A model generated the notes under the pieces. It was given only the letters and a program-made list of their open reading frames with translations. It ran no database searches and was not told the origin of the DNA. DNA of 64,000 nt from Ziziphus jujuba (Eukaryota > Streptophyta > Magnoliopsida > Rosales > Rhamnaceae). The translations under genes and the position numbers were made by a program. Within the stretch, counting starts at the first letter, position 1. Each line of letters begins with the position of its first letter. Below are positions 1 to 14,000 of this stretch, piece by piece. Where the stretch lies: contig NC_083386.1 of the NCBI RefSeq assembly GCF_031755915.1, forward strand, positions 14,592,501-14,656,500. The letters are read 5' to 3'.

Positions 1-109
1 AATTAGAAAACAACATTTTGTTGTTTACCCTTGTTTTGGATAAAATTTTAATACATTAAAAAGTCATCTAAACCACCAATTTGGTATCACCCAACAATCA
101 AGGTCTCAG

Positions 110-310
110 ATCGTTCAAATGGGGTTAAGGCTCAGGACTGCCAAGACGAGCCGGGGACTCAGGGCTGGGAAACACCCAAATGAGCCCTAGTGTCTAAGGA
201 CTGCCTAAATGGACCCGATGTTTGGGACTATCTAAACGAGCCTAACACATGGAGCCACTCGAATGGATCCAATACCCAAGCTTGTCTAGATGAGCTAAGC
301 ACCTTGCCAG
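110..310. repeat. degenerate tandem repeat, about 30 bp unit
   Basis: This stretch is clearly richer in G and C than its AT-rich surroundings. Variants of GGACTGCC, AAATGAGCC and TCTRGGACT recur about every 28-35 bases, for example near 131, 163, 194 and 222. It looks like a decayed minisatellite, possibly from the LTR of an old retroelement. No coding capacity is seen, and the unit boundaries are not sharp. Confidence 0.55.
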
Positions 311-2911
311 ACACCCCTTATTTTCCAAAATAATAAAAAATTATTTTTAATTTTCTATTTTGAAAATAATATTCTAAAAATAAGAAGCCGGAAACATGAC
401 TAAAAATGTCCCATTTTTCGGAAGTTAATTTATTGGGAAGCAGTTTTTTCTCATATAATTTTTAATTAGTAATAAAAATTTTAAGATTCAAAAGTAATTA
501 AATAAATTTTAAATTACAAAGTAAAAGTAAATTTGTTGTTTTTTTTTTAACAAATTAACAAAATTAGTTTTTTTTAAAAGATATGTAAAATAATAACTAT
601 ATAGGTAGGAATAATTTTCCCACTTAGTTTCATGAAAATTAATTTTTTTTGGTTATATTTGCTCAATCAAAAAAATTTTAGTATTTTAAATAATTAAATT
701 AAATGTCGTTTTAAGAGCTTTACTATTTGTTACCAATAGTATGATCTCCAATATGATCCAGGCTGAAATGTCAAACACTAATTGAATAAATTTAATTATA
801 TATTGAATTCTTATACTAAAAGCTGAATCATGAAAATCAATCCTTTCAATATAATCAATTAAATTATCAAATAATACATAAGTATCAATAACGATTGATC
901 ATCAATAATGAGAACTAGTATTTATTCTACAAATTAAGGGTATATTTGCTTTTTTTTTTTTTTTTTTGGATAAAATCCATGTAACTTTTCCCTTTATCTA
1001 AATTTAGGAATCTAATTATCTAAATCCACTTTTTTAATTTTTTTATTTACCATATAAATACAGAAAAATTTTTACTTTTTTTTCAAAGGAATTTAAATTT
1101 CTATTAATTTTACGATTTACGAGATCGGTTTATTGTTAGTTTATTCAGTAAAAGAAATTATGAGAATGTAAACAGGGGCAAGCGATCTCCTAAAGTTTAA
1201 GCATATTTAATGGTAAAGTAAAAAAATAAAAAATAAAAAGAAGGTTCATTTCAATATTACATCATCTTTCCCTACTAAATGTTATTGACAAAGTCAAGAC
1301 GATTGAAAAGTTCATACCGTTAACTTCTTTACTTTTCAGTTTTGTATAGAGCTTATGTGGATTACAATCTTTACATGTACAAACTATTATTTGGTATTTT
1401 TATTTACCCACCAAAAAAAAAAAAAAAAAAAACTATTATTTGGTATTTTTAGGTTGTATATGTATTATATTATATGGCTGGCCATATGTATCTATCATTG
1501 AGGAAATTTAAATTATTATTGGCCATTGGTGATTAAATTAAATGATAAGGTGTTTTATTCTCAAATAATTTTGTGAACTAATTGGATAATAAATTAAATT
1601 AGATGAGTACTTTCTGTTATTTAATTAGTTTCAGCAAGTATAGAGATGGGTCGTCCTCTCTTATTACCCTTTTTATCTTTCTTTTTTTTTTTTTCTTTTC
1701 CTTAATTATTAAATAAAACAGATATTTAGATAAAATTCAAACCAACCTTTTGTATGGTAGAGTAGGTAGGTTGAATGAGTAGCAAAAAATAAAATAAATA
1801 ATACAAAATCTAACCATATTTGTTCTAGAACGCACTTTATAATGACAGGTACATAGATGCATGGGAAAGGTAATAATATATGTATTAAATCTTCTTATAT
1901 ATATATGATATACAGAGAAGATTATAATAACAGAGAAGATTATAATATTAGGTAAGATTGATTTGGTAAACATATTGTTTTAAAAAAATGTATCTATCAT
2001 TTATGAACTTAGGACTTGGGCGTTGAACTGAGAGCAGCGTTATTGCCACTGCCAAAAAATTTGCCACCACGCCGCTAAATGCTCATTTCATTTGATTTCC
2101 AATTTTGTCCTTCTATTGTATTTAGCTTTCTAAACAATAAAATCTGTATTTCCTGTATTAATCCTAACCTTTCACTTTTATAATTTTTATATCATATATG
2201 ATTAATTTTTCCTTTCAAACCTTTTTTTAGTTAAACTAAATATTTTTAAAGAACTCTTTCCTTTTATAAATTAACAATAACAATAATAGTATATAAAAAA
2301 TAAACAAGAGAATAACAAGTAACATAGTATTATACTTTCTTATTAATAGTTTATGAATCATTTTTTAAAACTTTTCAATTTCTTAGTCAATGTTTTTGTA
2401 AATTATGAAAAAAAAAATTAATAATTACTTAGAAGAAATTTTAGCTAAGAACATAAAGTGTATATGCATTACATTTTTGTCTTCAACCTATGCATAATAT
2501 ATACTGTATTAATTCAAAAAATATTCAAAAAAAATTATTTTTTTTATAAGAAAAAGAGGCTATCTTTTTATTTATTTATAAATTTAGGATATAATTCTCA
2601 TGAATATAACATTGTAGAAACGATATGGTGTATGATATATCATATTTTTCTAATTTTTTAATAATGATTATCAAAAAAACAATAGGCTTCTTCTACGTAT
2701 CTTTTTTATTTTTTGGGTCCTGTTCCATCTATTTATACTTAACTTCTTCTTCTTCTTTTATTTATTTTTTTTTTTCCCTCTCCTCTATTCCTCAAACCTT
2801 AAACGGTGTCAAGTTTGTTCAAATAGCTGATATGATATATAATGTTGTTAGGATATATATGTAACCAAACACTTTTAATTATCATCTCGATGAATATAGT
2901 GTTTTTTTTTT

Positions 2912-2937
2912 TTGGGGGGGGGGGGGGAGGGGGAGGG
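2912..2937. repeat. poly-G run next to poly-T
   Basis: A T-run is followed directly by about 14 G, then AGGGGGAGGG. The G tracts are long enough to form an intramolecular G-quadruplex on the plus strand. The equivalent minus-strand ORF translates as a run of prolines and is an artefact of the repeat. Confidence 0.7.
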
Positions 2938-4382
2938 ATTGGGTAATACTTAATACCACATATTATGTTATCACTTGAACTAAGCACATTGGTTCTATTT
3001 ATCTTTTTTATTTTTTGGGTCGTGTTCCATCTAATTATACATAGGGTTTTTTTGTTTTTTCTATTTTTTTAAACTATATATTTAGCCTCTGAAAATGTAA
3101 ATTTATGGCAATTTACTTGCAAAATTGAATTATATAGATTAATTTGATCCATATAGCTTCCAAATATTAGAAAGAACAAACTTTTGGGAGTATGCTATCT
3201 TTCTATAGAAAAATAAATAAACTAGGAAAGTGAAATGAGATTGAAAAAATTAATTTATGCATGTAAAATAAATGTTATTTATGTTTTACTTAAAATAAAA
3301 AGTGTTTGATATAATTATAAGAATTTTAAAGTCTTTAAAATAAATCTATACTATTAAAATAGGTATATTTAAAGGTTAGAAAAATCTGTCAAAAGTATTT
3401 ATCAAAATTTTTTGTATAAACTACCTGTAGTTTGTTTGGTAGATAGCTTCCAATCACCGATCACTTCTTGTTTGTTGAACGTTACATGAAAATATCAACC
3501 ATGAGACTTGAAATTAACTAGTCAAATCAACGTCCAAAGAGAAGAAATTAACCAGTCAATTGAAAATCTAAGAAATGGAATCCTAATTTATTCAACACGG
3601 CATTAGATATGCAATCTTTTTGCCTTGTTTACAACGCTAATACTAACCGCAATATTCGTCTTCCATCAAATATTTGGCCTTATTTTTCCCCCAAAAATTG
3701 AAATATTTGACCTTCCATGCATGAATTCTTCAAGACTAAATAGCTCAGAGTTCTGGATGATTTTTTTAAATAATAATAATAATAAAATAGAGGAAAAACG
3801 TGTGGAATATGAATTGCGAATTGATTTCATTAAGAACTCATCTGGCTAGTAGTTAAAAAAAATTAAACCAACTGTTGTTTGATAGGTATTAAGCTTATCC
3901 TTTTAATCAGGATATGAAGATTTAAATTTGAAATTAATATGTGTATATATATAATTTTGAATTAAATATACTTTAATATTTTTTATTTTTATAATTTTAT
4001 AATTTAGATTCTCAATTTTAAAAAATGCATAATATTTTAAGCTTTTTAATTTTTCAATTTATAAATTATGGATATCAAAATTATGGATATCAAAGTGCAA
4101 TTAATTCTATAATTTAAATAGTTATTTGGTAAAGTTAAAGTAACTTCTGTTGCATCTGTGCATGTTAACTTCATGTTGCATGCAAAAAATTAATTTCTAG
4201 GTGGAGGTTTTAAACCTTAGGTTTGGAGTTGGATTTTTTTTTTTGGGTAACGGTTTTATCATAACATCAAGCTCATGAATGATAATAATAATAATTACAA
4301 ATTGTTCATATATTTCCATTCAAACTCAAGTTAAATAAAACATGTACCATATTCTTGTTTTATGAAACAAGCAACTTAGGTA

Positions 4383-4442
<60 letters not shown>
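4383..4442. repeat. compound (AT)n(GT)n microsatellite
   Basis: Uninterrupted AT dinucleotides pass directly into GT dinucleotides. A further TA tract lies at about 4640-4663. Confidence 0.9.
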
Positions 4443-6127
4443 TGGTACGTTCGATCAAAATTGATCTATATATTTATATAAATATAGAACTGCTATTGTG
4501 GACAAATCAAATACCACATGATGGATGATAACCATCCACAAATGTTAAATATGCATGATTTGCGAGATCTGATGGAGATAATGGATAACTGTGCCTCACT
4601 AAATGGTGAGTGACTGTCGTACAACACTATTTTCGTATCTATATATATATATATATATATATAATATGTTGATATGTACCTCTTTGAAACATCTATCCGT
4701 TTTTCTTTATTAGTGCTAATTATTTATCAGATACAGAAGTGTTTACTAATTCTTTTTGTTTAATAATTTCAATCACCGATTGGGGGGCTCATTTGGATCT
4801 TTGTGTAAAATTATATAAAATCGAAAATGACACTGAAAATTTAAGTCAATCGGAAAAATTACAAACAGCCAGAAGTAGTCTTTACTCTAAGTTCAATGGT
4901 CCTTGTTTGATTTTTTTTTTTTTTTTTTTTACGGTCATATTAGTGTTTTTAATCAGTGAGCAATAGAATTCAACGGTGCTCCTTGAAATTTTTGGCATTC
5001 CATGAAATTTGAATGTTACACGAAATTTTCAGCACCACAAATGAAGCCAAAATGACCAAAAGTGATTTTTTTTTACAAATTTTTTTTAATTTGTGGAGTA
5101 ACGTGCTTATAAATCAGGTTTGACAGTTGAATAATTCAAGTGAATAGATGAGTTAATAAAGTATTTCAGTTCTAACAAAAAAAAGTAAAGGTTTGAATTT
5201 CACCATCATCTTGATAGGAAATCTACTCATATCTATGAAACTTGTTTAATACGTACACAAATTGAAAGGATTGATGTGGATGGATGTATCACTCGAGGTT
5301 ACAAAGGTATGACAATTTCTAAACCTTCAACCTTTTCTTCTTCTTCTTCTACTTCTTCCTTTTTTTTTTTTTTTTTTTAACCCAAAAAAAAGAAAAGGTT
5401 TGAAGTTGAATATACTGTATATAATGTATGTATCATATGCAATGATTCAATTTCAAAAACTAGATATATCAGTTGTTGTCTTTTGAAGACAGCTCTGATG
5501 GTAGTACTGTTTTCAAATCTAAATTCAAGTCATAATATTGTCTTCAAATAAAATAAAACAAAATAAATATCCATGTGCTAATCTTGGAGGACATGACAAA
5601 TTATACCATTCAATTAAAATGCATGGACTAACAAATTTTTTTTTTTCTTGGACCCAAATATATGTTTATGTAGCTTTTTTTTATTTTAATTATTAATTAT
5701 ATTAAATCAATCTCAGTATAAATTATAAAATTCATGATATTGATGAAAACTATGTTTTGCTGGTATTTTATTAACATATTTAGCTTCTTCTTTTTTATTA
5801 TTACTTTTAAATCTTCTAGAGACTACAACGTATATATAACGAATCTAGAATTTTGGATCTGAAAGTCCTCATTCTTGACTAGTCTTTTGACAAAAAACTC
5901 TGTCACTGGCAGAAAAAAAGCAAAATATATACTCTACAAGTCAAAAATATATGAGAAGAGAAGCTACAAATTAACTAATTAATTGAGCCAAACCCGCGTG
6001 AATATTCATCAGTCAACACGCGTTAAATAGACTGTTATTGGCAAAATTGACAGTTAAGTTGAACTTCTTTTGCTTTCTTTTTGTTTGTTCAATATTTGTT
6101 CTCATATATGAGATATATATATATATA

Positions 6128-6288
6128 CAGTTCATTTATAATGCGGATGGTCCTCATACGGACCACAATATTAGTGACGGTTTTTTATAGTATTGGTGAC
6201 GATTTTTTAAAAAACCGTTGTTAATACTATGAAAAACCGTCACTAATACTGTGGTGCTCATGCGAACCATCCTCATCATAGAATTTTC

Positions 6289-6292
<4 letters not shown>
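6128..6292. mobile_element. hairpin MITE, copy 1
   Basis: The element is an imperfect long inverted repeat of about 165 bp. The left arm carries GCGGATGGTCCTCAT and GTGACGGTTTTT. The right arm carries the complementary AAAACCGTCAC and GCGAACCATCCTCAT. The centre holds two more copies of the ACGGTTTTT motif in opposite orientation. It sits inside a TA microsatellite, so the target-site duplication cannot be read. A close relative lies at 41025-41190. No transposase is present. Confidence 0.75.

Positions 6293-6338
<46 letters not shown>
6287..6338. repeat. (AT)n microsatellite
   Basis: A long uninterrupted TA dinucleotide tract directly abuts the right arm of the MITE. Its translation on either strand gives a meaningless Tyr-Ile repeat. 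Confidence 0.9.
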
Positions 6339-6345
<7 letters not shown>

Positions 6346-7105
6346 CATAGAGTGCATCTCTAAAATACCATATTTTTTTTTAAATATATATTTGATTTTA
6401 AACGATGATGTTTTCAAAAATTATTTTAAATAATAACATCTTAGACAATAACTTTTTGAAAATTATGATCTAAGGTGTCTGTATTTTTGTTTAAGACTCT
6501 TTCATACATATTTTGATAGACTGCTATGTGGTTTCTGTTTTGGGTCCATAACAACACAAGTTGAAGATGTTCTGCACAATCTTTGTCTGTATCTTAGTAC
6601 TATATATCACATATAATGCATTTTAATATTCTCTAATTTAAGTTGATAGCATTTGTTGCTTTTATTTGTTAAATTTTCCATTTTATTATTTCTATTTAAA
6701 ATTTTTTATAACTTGTCCAGTCATAATTTTTTTTATCCTTCTTTGTAGATTATTTTGCTATTTTTTTTTTGGGTAAATATCACTATAATCTCCTTATGTT
6801 TTACTTTTCTTTTAATATAGCTTCATTTTACAAAGTTTTAATAATTAAATTAAAATTTGATCCATTTACTCAATCAAGATAAGGAACAATGAAAATTAAT
6901 AAATAATCAAATTCATAATTAACTTCTTTTTTCAAAAAAAATTGTTTCAAATGTATTAAATTTAATTCTAAAATTTATATTTGAGACAACCATGGTTATT
7001 ATATATAATTTTTTCGATAAATTAGGGAAATGAGAATTTAACACCAATATTTTAAGAATTCAGCAAATTTAGAAGAAGTATCTATATTTATTTTGTGTCT
7101 TATGA

Positions 7106-7111
<6 letters not shown>

Positions 7112-7145
<34 letters not shown>
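7112..7145. repeat. (TG)n microsatellite
   Basis: About 17 uninterrupted TG dinucleotides followed by a T-run. Confidence 0.9.
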
Positions 7146-7148
<3 letters not shown>

Positions 7149-9009
7149 TTTAAAGTTCTTAGAAATAAAATAAAAATAAATAACTATAGAAGTGAAAAAG
7201 AAAAAGGTCAAAAAAAGAGTTGATGGGTCAATTTATAATTTTATGAGTAAAAATTAAAAAAATAATGTTATATTAATACAAAAGTAAAATATAAAATGGT
7301 TGTTATGATATTTTTTATACTAGGAATATATTGTTGAAAAAGTAACAAACTAGAGAGTGCTATAATGAAATTTACACATTGTTTTTTTTGAATGTTTTGC
7401 TACAGTTAATTCAAGTCTCTCTTTTTGTTTTTTTGTTTTGAAACTTAAACTATTTTTAGCTAAAATTCAAATTTAATAAAATTGAAACAAATTGGTATTC
7501 GAGTCTAACTCATAAGGTTTTTAAAATGAAGATTGTAGATGTAATCACTTCAAAGTATAAGGTACTAACTGTAATTATTCTTTAATAATGTTGCCTCAAT
7601 TTACACTTTTTTATATTTTAATCTTATAAAAACAAAACTTCCAATAATTTGTTATATAAAAAGAAATAATATTCAAAATTTAATTAATTTCCACTTTTTT
7701 TTCAGAGTTTATTTTTATTTTTATTTTATTCTTTAACCAAAAAAATAATAAATATACAAACCAACATAGAAAATCTTTTGTTATTATTATTATTCATTTT
7801 GGTACCTGATTTTTAAATTTTTGGCACTTTAACCTTTAAAATTCAATCATTTTTTTTCTGTTTTTTTTCTTTTTGAACTTTTCTACTTTAGTCCCCTCTC
7901 CCCGAATATTTTTGGAAGTTTTAAGCCATGCAACAGATTAAATGCAATATGCACGGTCTTCTTAGATTGTCTAAGTATTTTTCACTTGGATAAATTTTAT
8001 TTACATTTTTATTCTTTTGTCATTATTTTATTTAGATTCTATATTTTTAAAATTTATTATTAACTTTGTTTTAATTTTTTTATACATCAAAATGGAATTA
8101 TTTATCAATTTTTATTAGTTGTTATCAGTTAAAAAGTAAAAATGAAGTTAAAAATCTATATTTTATTATTAAATAAAAAATATAATATTAATTTTTAATA
8201 ATTAAAATTTACAGGTAAAAACTGATAAAAATTAATAAATTAGTTTTCGTTGATAGTTTTAAAAATTTAAAAAGAAGCAAAAAAAAAAAAAAAAGGTTGT
8301 TAAAAAACGTTAAAATTTAAGTAAAATAATAATAAGACTAAAAGGTATAAATAAAATTTTTCCGTGCTACCTTTTTTATTATTATTATTTTGTATGCTTG
8401 TCTCTCTCCTCGCACAATGGAAGTTACCCAAAACCCGTACCCATATAAAGATATTACCCGCTAACCAAAACGGGTTTGGATACTGCGAGACTGAGCTGAA
8501 GAGCCTCCAGAAACAAAGGAAAATCGCCATAAATTTCAAGCTTTTTGGGTTGTAACCACAAGCTTTATTCCATTTAACATCATCGAAGACTGCGAACTGA
8601 AGGGTTGGGCTTGATTCTTCTTCGCGACACTGGTACGAATTCTTTTCAACTATTTCATTTTTGTTGAATCAGAAAAAATTGCATTTTCTTGTAATGAGAT
8701 TGAATTTGGAGGAGTTATATTCATGATGATAAAATGTCTATGAACTTCGGGAATGTGAATTTTCTTTTTTTTTTTATGCTTCAAAAATATGAATTTGTGA
8801 TACATGTTTTGTAGAATTCATGTAGATGAACAGGGTCGAGTAGTTAGAAACTAGTTGAATTCAGTTTACTTAGATATGATTTATTTTATTATTTATTTTT
8901 CATTATTATTAATTTTACATTAGAGGATTTAGGTCCAGAAAGTACTTCATAATTGGAAACAAAAAAATTTAGTAAGAAATTTTTTCTTTTCCCTGCAAAG
9001 ATTACATAT

Positions 9010-9790
9010 GCAGGAGGTGTGTGGAAAAACCTAGAGATGAAGCTTAACAAAGCACTGTTAGTGATGTTCCAAGAATCTTTCTTTGGTCATCTACTTGAGA
9101 TGCATCACATTCTGCTTAGTTAGGATGAAAATGTGGTTTTTTTAATAAATAGGAAGAAAGATTATGAGATTTTTCTGCATATGTGTTTATCCCTGCTTTC
9201 TGGGATTAATTTTGTTGAATATCCCAAAATGATATTTGGAAGAAGTTCAAAGGAAATAGACTTGGGAACAAATATTTCAACAAGGAGAATCACATATCTG
9301 TGTCATATTTAGAGGGTGTTTTCACAATCCAGGACTTCTCGGATGTTTCCAAGAATGAACTTCATCTTGTGAAGCATTGGCTTGATGGACCTTTGGGATG
9401 TTGCTTTATTAGGAAAGGAGATGTGAAACTTGATTCGTATCACTCATCTTCTGCTTGTGGATCAGCTGGGTAAGTTTAACAAGTTGCCATGGGGAAAGGT
9501 CTGCTTTTAGCACAATTGGATGTCTTGGCGTGGTGATGTTCGATTGAGTTACTAAGTTTGTAAACAGACAAGTGGAAATGTCAACCAAAGTGTATGAGAA
9601 GTTGAAGAGCCTCTGGGAAATTTACAGTTGGGTTCGTTTTCCATTTGCCTTGCAGGTATGGACCCATAAAGCCATACCCCGCCTGCAAGTAGATATGCAT
9701 TCGAGGTTGAAAACAATCTTCCCCGGATATTGAATTGGTCTGCTTCTGCAACTCCTGCCTTTGATGCTCTTAGAAAGTAAAATTTTAGGT
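9010..9790 (+). pseudogene. broken DUF1985-type gene, mobile-element associated
   Basis: Translated in shifting plus frames, the DNA gives a series of peptides in the order expected for the DUF1985 domain of plant proteins. They include ESFFGHLLEM near 9070, VSYLEGVFTIQDF near 9300-9345, a GCCFIRKGDVKLD segment near 9400, KFNKLPWGK near 9475, and the aliphatic/aromatic stretch WVRFPFALQVW near 9630-9660. Stop codons and frameshifts break the reading repeatedly, so no product is expected. In plants, DUF1985 proteins are commonly linked to Ulp1-type protease genes carried by Mutator-like elements. No protease part is recognised here. A weak acidic or charged continuation may run to about 11000. 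The family call is from memory of the motif pattern. Confidence 0.5.
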
Positions 9791-9949
9791 GCAAAATTTA
9801 TGGTTTACTTTGGAATGATTAAGTTAAAATTTCATTGGCTGAGTTCACGTACTCATCTATTTTTATTTCATTGACAAGTGCAAGTGTTGAGTCAACTCTG
9901 TCCAATAGATGCTGAGCAATAAAAAGAATACTACAAAAGCATTGGAGAT

Positions 9950-11004
9950 GTGACAACTATTACAAACCCTTTGCCAATGGAAGACAATGATAATACCCTG
10001 GTTGATGATTCTGCAATTGATCTTGAGAAAAGTGCATCAGATCATCCTAATGAAAAAGACGATGGCTGCCTATTGCATTTGCGTCTCCTCCATGGTCAAC
10101 TCATGGGGTGGACCTATCAAAAGAGATGGAAACTTCTTGTGCCCCCAAAGTTGATTATTTTTAACCTCGTCCTTTATTATATTTTTAGAAACTGTTCAAC
10201 TTTCTCACTGTTTTTGGAAGGTTGATTATGCTACTAGGCTAGAATTGCATGAGTGTCAAGAAAAGTGGATGCTATTGTTCACGAGCTTCAATCTTGTAGA
10301 TCTAAAGTAATGGATCGATTGGGCCAGATTTTTCAGATATCGATAGCTTTTGACAAGAACGAAATGCAACTTGATACATTTTGAAGGTGGTGTATTTTTT
10401 CTTGATTGAAATTCTCTTTATTTTTCCCCATTGATTTTAGTAACTAATAATATGGTTCACATTGTGATAGCCTCTACCAATCATATGGTGATAAAGACAG
10501 AAGATTTGTTATGGTACTCCTGCACCTTTCAGTATCAAAACAAAAGGCATGTTTGGCAAGTGAAATGCCCTCACAAAGGAGGATGATCAGAAGAAAGGGA
10601 ATAAAACACATATAGGTATAGTGAGTGAGATGGTGGATGGGAATGTGAAGGAGGTGAAGAAAATGATAAGAAAATGTTAGAAAGAACTGTGCAAGGTATG
10701 AATTTTGCCAAGATGAATAGTGATGATATGTAGAAGTATGAGAAGAAAAGAGGAACAATATAGAAGAGAAACAGGAAATGGCGAAGGTTAGATAGGAATA
10801 GTTGGATAGGATTGTGGAGGTTAGAGAGGAAGATAAATTGGAGAAGATGGTGGAGTTTGAAGAGGGGATAAAGTGTGAGCTAACGGATGTAGGGGAGTAG
10901 GAAGAGGAAAGGGAATGAGAACGTAATTCTTCAGCTTTGAACCTACAGTTCTTTATACTATTTAGACTTTCTTTTTGCAAATCTTTCTTACGTACCAAAT
11001 ACAT
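9950..11004 (+). other. possible decayed 3' part of the DUF1985-type gene
   Basis: Plus-strand frames contain charged, low-complexity stretches, with Lys/Glu-rich runs between 10640 and 10900 as in a coiled coil. They are interrupted by many stops. A 91-residue plus ORF (9950-10225) starts with an acidic segment. A 176-residue minus ORF over 10474-11004 is very rich in Ser, Phe and Leu and is best read as the complement of the decayed coiled-coil DNA. No known domain is recognised. Confidence 0.3.
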
Positions 11005-14000
11005 AGTTGATTGACCTCAATGTCTTTACGTGCAGTAAAGGACGCCCCTAATGTTTCAAGAGTGCAAGAGGACAGGTATTTTTTTGTATTTATTTGCTCA
11101 TCGCCTTCAAACCATCTTGTTGAGCATTATTTGAAGGTTTTTTTATTTTTTTATTTATTAGTATTTTATATGAAGGTTTTAGGTACAATGAGGCCTGTAA
11201 CTATTTGCTTCTTTGGAAAATAACTGTTTCCTGCCATATGAGTGCCAAGCCAAACTTTGTTATAATTAGTTTCTTCTAATGTCAACTTGAATTTGTTTAC
11301 CTTTCTACTTTGCTAAGTTATTTAGCAGACAAAAACTTCAAGACGTTTGAAATTGCATACCCTTGTGTAAATTCAGCTGACAAAGGAAGATTCTAGCTTT
11401 GTTATGAATTGCCAACAGCTAAACATTTCCCATCATAACTTTTTGGTGCATTGATCAAGTTTCAGCGAGAGAAAACATTATTGACGATTAGAATTGATTT
11501 ATGTTGGAGAAAGATGATGCTAATTTGTAATTTGCAAGCTGCATTACTATATTTCAAATTTTAGCCGAACTTGCATTTAGAATGTCTGGTAGAACTACTC
11601 ATTTTTAACATATGTCAACCCTAAAAGAAGAATTTGGTCAAATAAAGTTCTAAACAAATAAATATCCTCACTGAATTAGTAGGAAGCCATTAAGTTTGAG
11701 TTGCAGATTTTTTGTTTGTATTTTTAAAGCTATAAATTCTGTTTGAAGATGATGCTTTTGGGTTTTATGATTAGATATTAAAAGATTGTTTTACAATAAG
11801 ATTGATCATACTATGGCTGCCATAGGGGAACAAATAATATAAAATTATATAATGTATACTATTTGTTAGAATTATAATTTGTCTAGTTGATATATATGTA
11901 TTTCCTTGCAATATATGGAAAGCATAAAGGAATAAGATGGGTACCTAACCAATCAATAAAGAGAAGAAAATTTAATACCGGTTGATACATTTTGAAATAA
12001 TAATCATAAAGTAGCCGTCCAAAAACAAAGTTGGTTGTCCATTCAAATAAAGGAGGCTACTGGGGAATTTTTGTGCACAAATTTGTTTTGTCTTTTATGA
12101 CATGGAAACCGCTAATTCACATGTATGATAATTAAAGTACATTTTTTAATCATAATTAAAATACCTAAAAGAGTTTTATAGCGTTTTTTTTTTCATTTTT
12201 TTTCAAATACCTTTTTATCGTCTCTCACTGGTTCACGAAAGCGTGCTGTTAATTAGCTAGCTAAGAGGATTTCCAATAGATTTTTTTAAAATAAAGAATA
12301 TATTTTGAAATTTTAAAGCGTTTTTGACAATACTCTTTATTCATATTTTTTATTCTTTTTTTTTTCTATGAAAATTTATTGTTCTATTTATATTTCCATT
12401 TTGTTTTGTATAAATTATCTATCTAATATTATATAATGATATAAAAATTTATACTATATTGAATTAAATTAATATAATATTAAAATAAAAAGGAAATTGA
12501 ATTTCTATAAAATTAAGAATATGTAACAAAATAAAGAATCTTTTGGAAATGCTTACAAAGCCCTCATTCCTTCCTATTATGATTTATAGTTTGAATCAAA
12601 CTCAAAAAAAAAAAAAAAAAAAAATGTTTCCGGTCAAATGTAATACTGTTTAGAGAAGGGGCTCGTGAAATGCAGTCGCAAGGCCAGAGAGACCTAATAT
12701 TATCTAGTATCAACTTTGTTTCAGATTGTATGGCCGTGTCTTTTTTATTTTCAAATAAATGTTGATAATTTAGTAGGAAAAATCTGCTGCAAAATGGTTG
12801 TTTTATTTGGTAATAGTATAGAGTTTAACTCTCCAATTTAGAATTAAAAAAAAAAAGAAAAAAAAAAAGGAAGATGTGTATAATTATGCTTAAATGAGTT
12901 ATAACCAAGTAGAGTGATTTACTAATAAAATATATATTTTAAAATATATTAACAAGGACAATAATAATCCTTAAAAAAAAAAAAAAAAGAAAACACACAC
13001 ACACACACACACACAATACAGTAATACTAAAATACATTTCATTTATATAAATCAAAAGTAATTTTTTTTTTTTTTTCTAAAGATGATATAGAACATTCAT
13101 GGCGTGTTGCATTGTTTGATCGCAGAAGCACAATAAAGGTATATTTGTTTCAAAACGATTCACTCATCTCAAATACCTAAGCAAAATGTCAAGTTTTGTT
13201 TTTGTGCACTCTATTTCCATTGGTGATTTATTTATTTTCTGGTAAATAGTGATATTGTTGTGTCAAATTTTGATATATTTGTTATAGATATTGAAAATTG
13301 GAACATGGTTGGTTTAAGTTGTCTTATATAAAGTCTTTTACATTATTTTTCAGTAGACTTGAGTATATGCTCTCAACTAGTTAATAAAATAAATAAATAA
13401 ATAACTACTATATGGTCACTATAAAACGTAGCAAATCTTTATTTTTTGATATATAATGTTTTTGATCATATATTACTAGGAGTAAATTATTATGACTTAA
13501 TTAATTATGTTAATTGCTCTTTCTCAAAAAAAAAAAAATGTTATTTCTTATTATTTTTAATTATAAGAAATTGAAAAAAAAAAATGATACACGTCATGTG
13601 ACTCATGACATATCATAATCATCATATGGAATTATATGAAGAGAACATGTATCCCAGCAGCCGATCATCATTAAAAAAAAAAAAAAGAAAATAAAAAAGA
13701 AAAGGAATTAAGTATAAATTAAAGTTAAGCATATTAACAAAAGACGTATAAAAAATCATTTTGATTTAAACATGTACAAAACAAAGCTTTTATTTTTAAA
13801 AAGGAAACAATTACTTCAAATAAAACTTGAAAACTAATTTTTGTTTTTTTTTTCAAATACATTGATGAGAAATTTGGTCGAAAATAAACTGATACTGAAA
13901 AATCTAATTATTAGGTATGAAAATTAATTGTGAGACAGTCTAGCATTGATAAGCAAACCTAATGCCGTCTACTATCTATCTTTTATTTATTTATTTATTT

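Larger units (their letters stand above)
331..8380. other. gene-free AT-rich intergenic DNA
   Basis: No ORF here resembles a known protein. Contents are homopolymer A/T runs, microsatellites, one hairpin MITE (6128-6292) and a G-rich run near 2912-2937. Short ORFs in this stretch are simple translations of low-complexity DNA. Confidence 0.7.

Noticed and set aside
6154..6433. Tyr-Ile repeat ORFs on both strands
   Set aside because: They are translations of a TA microsatellite and the MITE.
10474..11004. 176-residue minus ORF
   Set aside because: It is Ser/Phe/Leu-rich without domains and lies opposite decayed charged coding DNA. It is probably a complement artefact.
12994..13150. Possible exon near 13080-13130
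   Set aside because: It is a short, less AT-rich patch without splice-supported frame or protein similarity.
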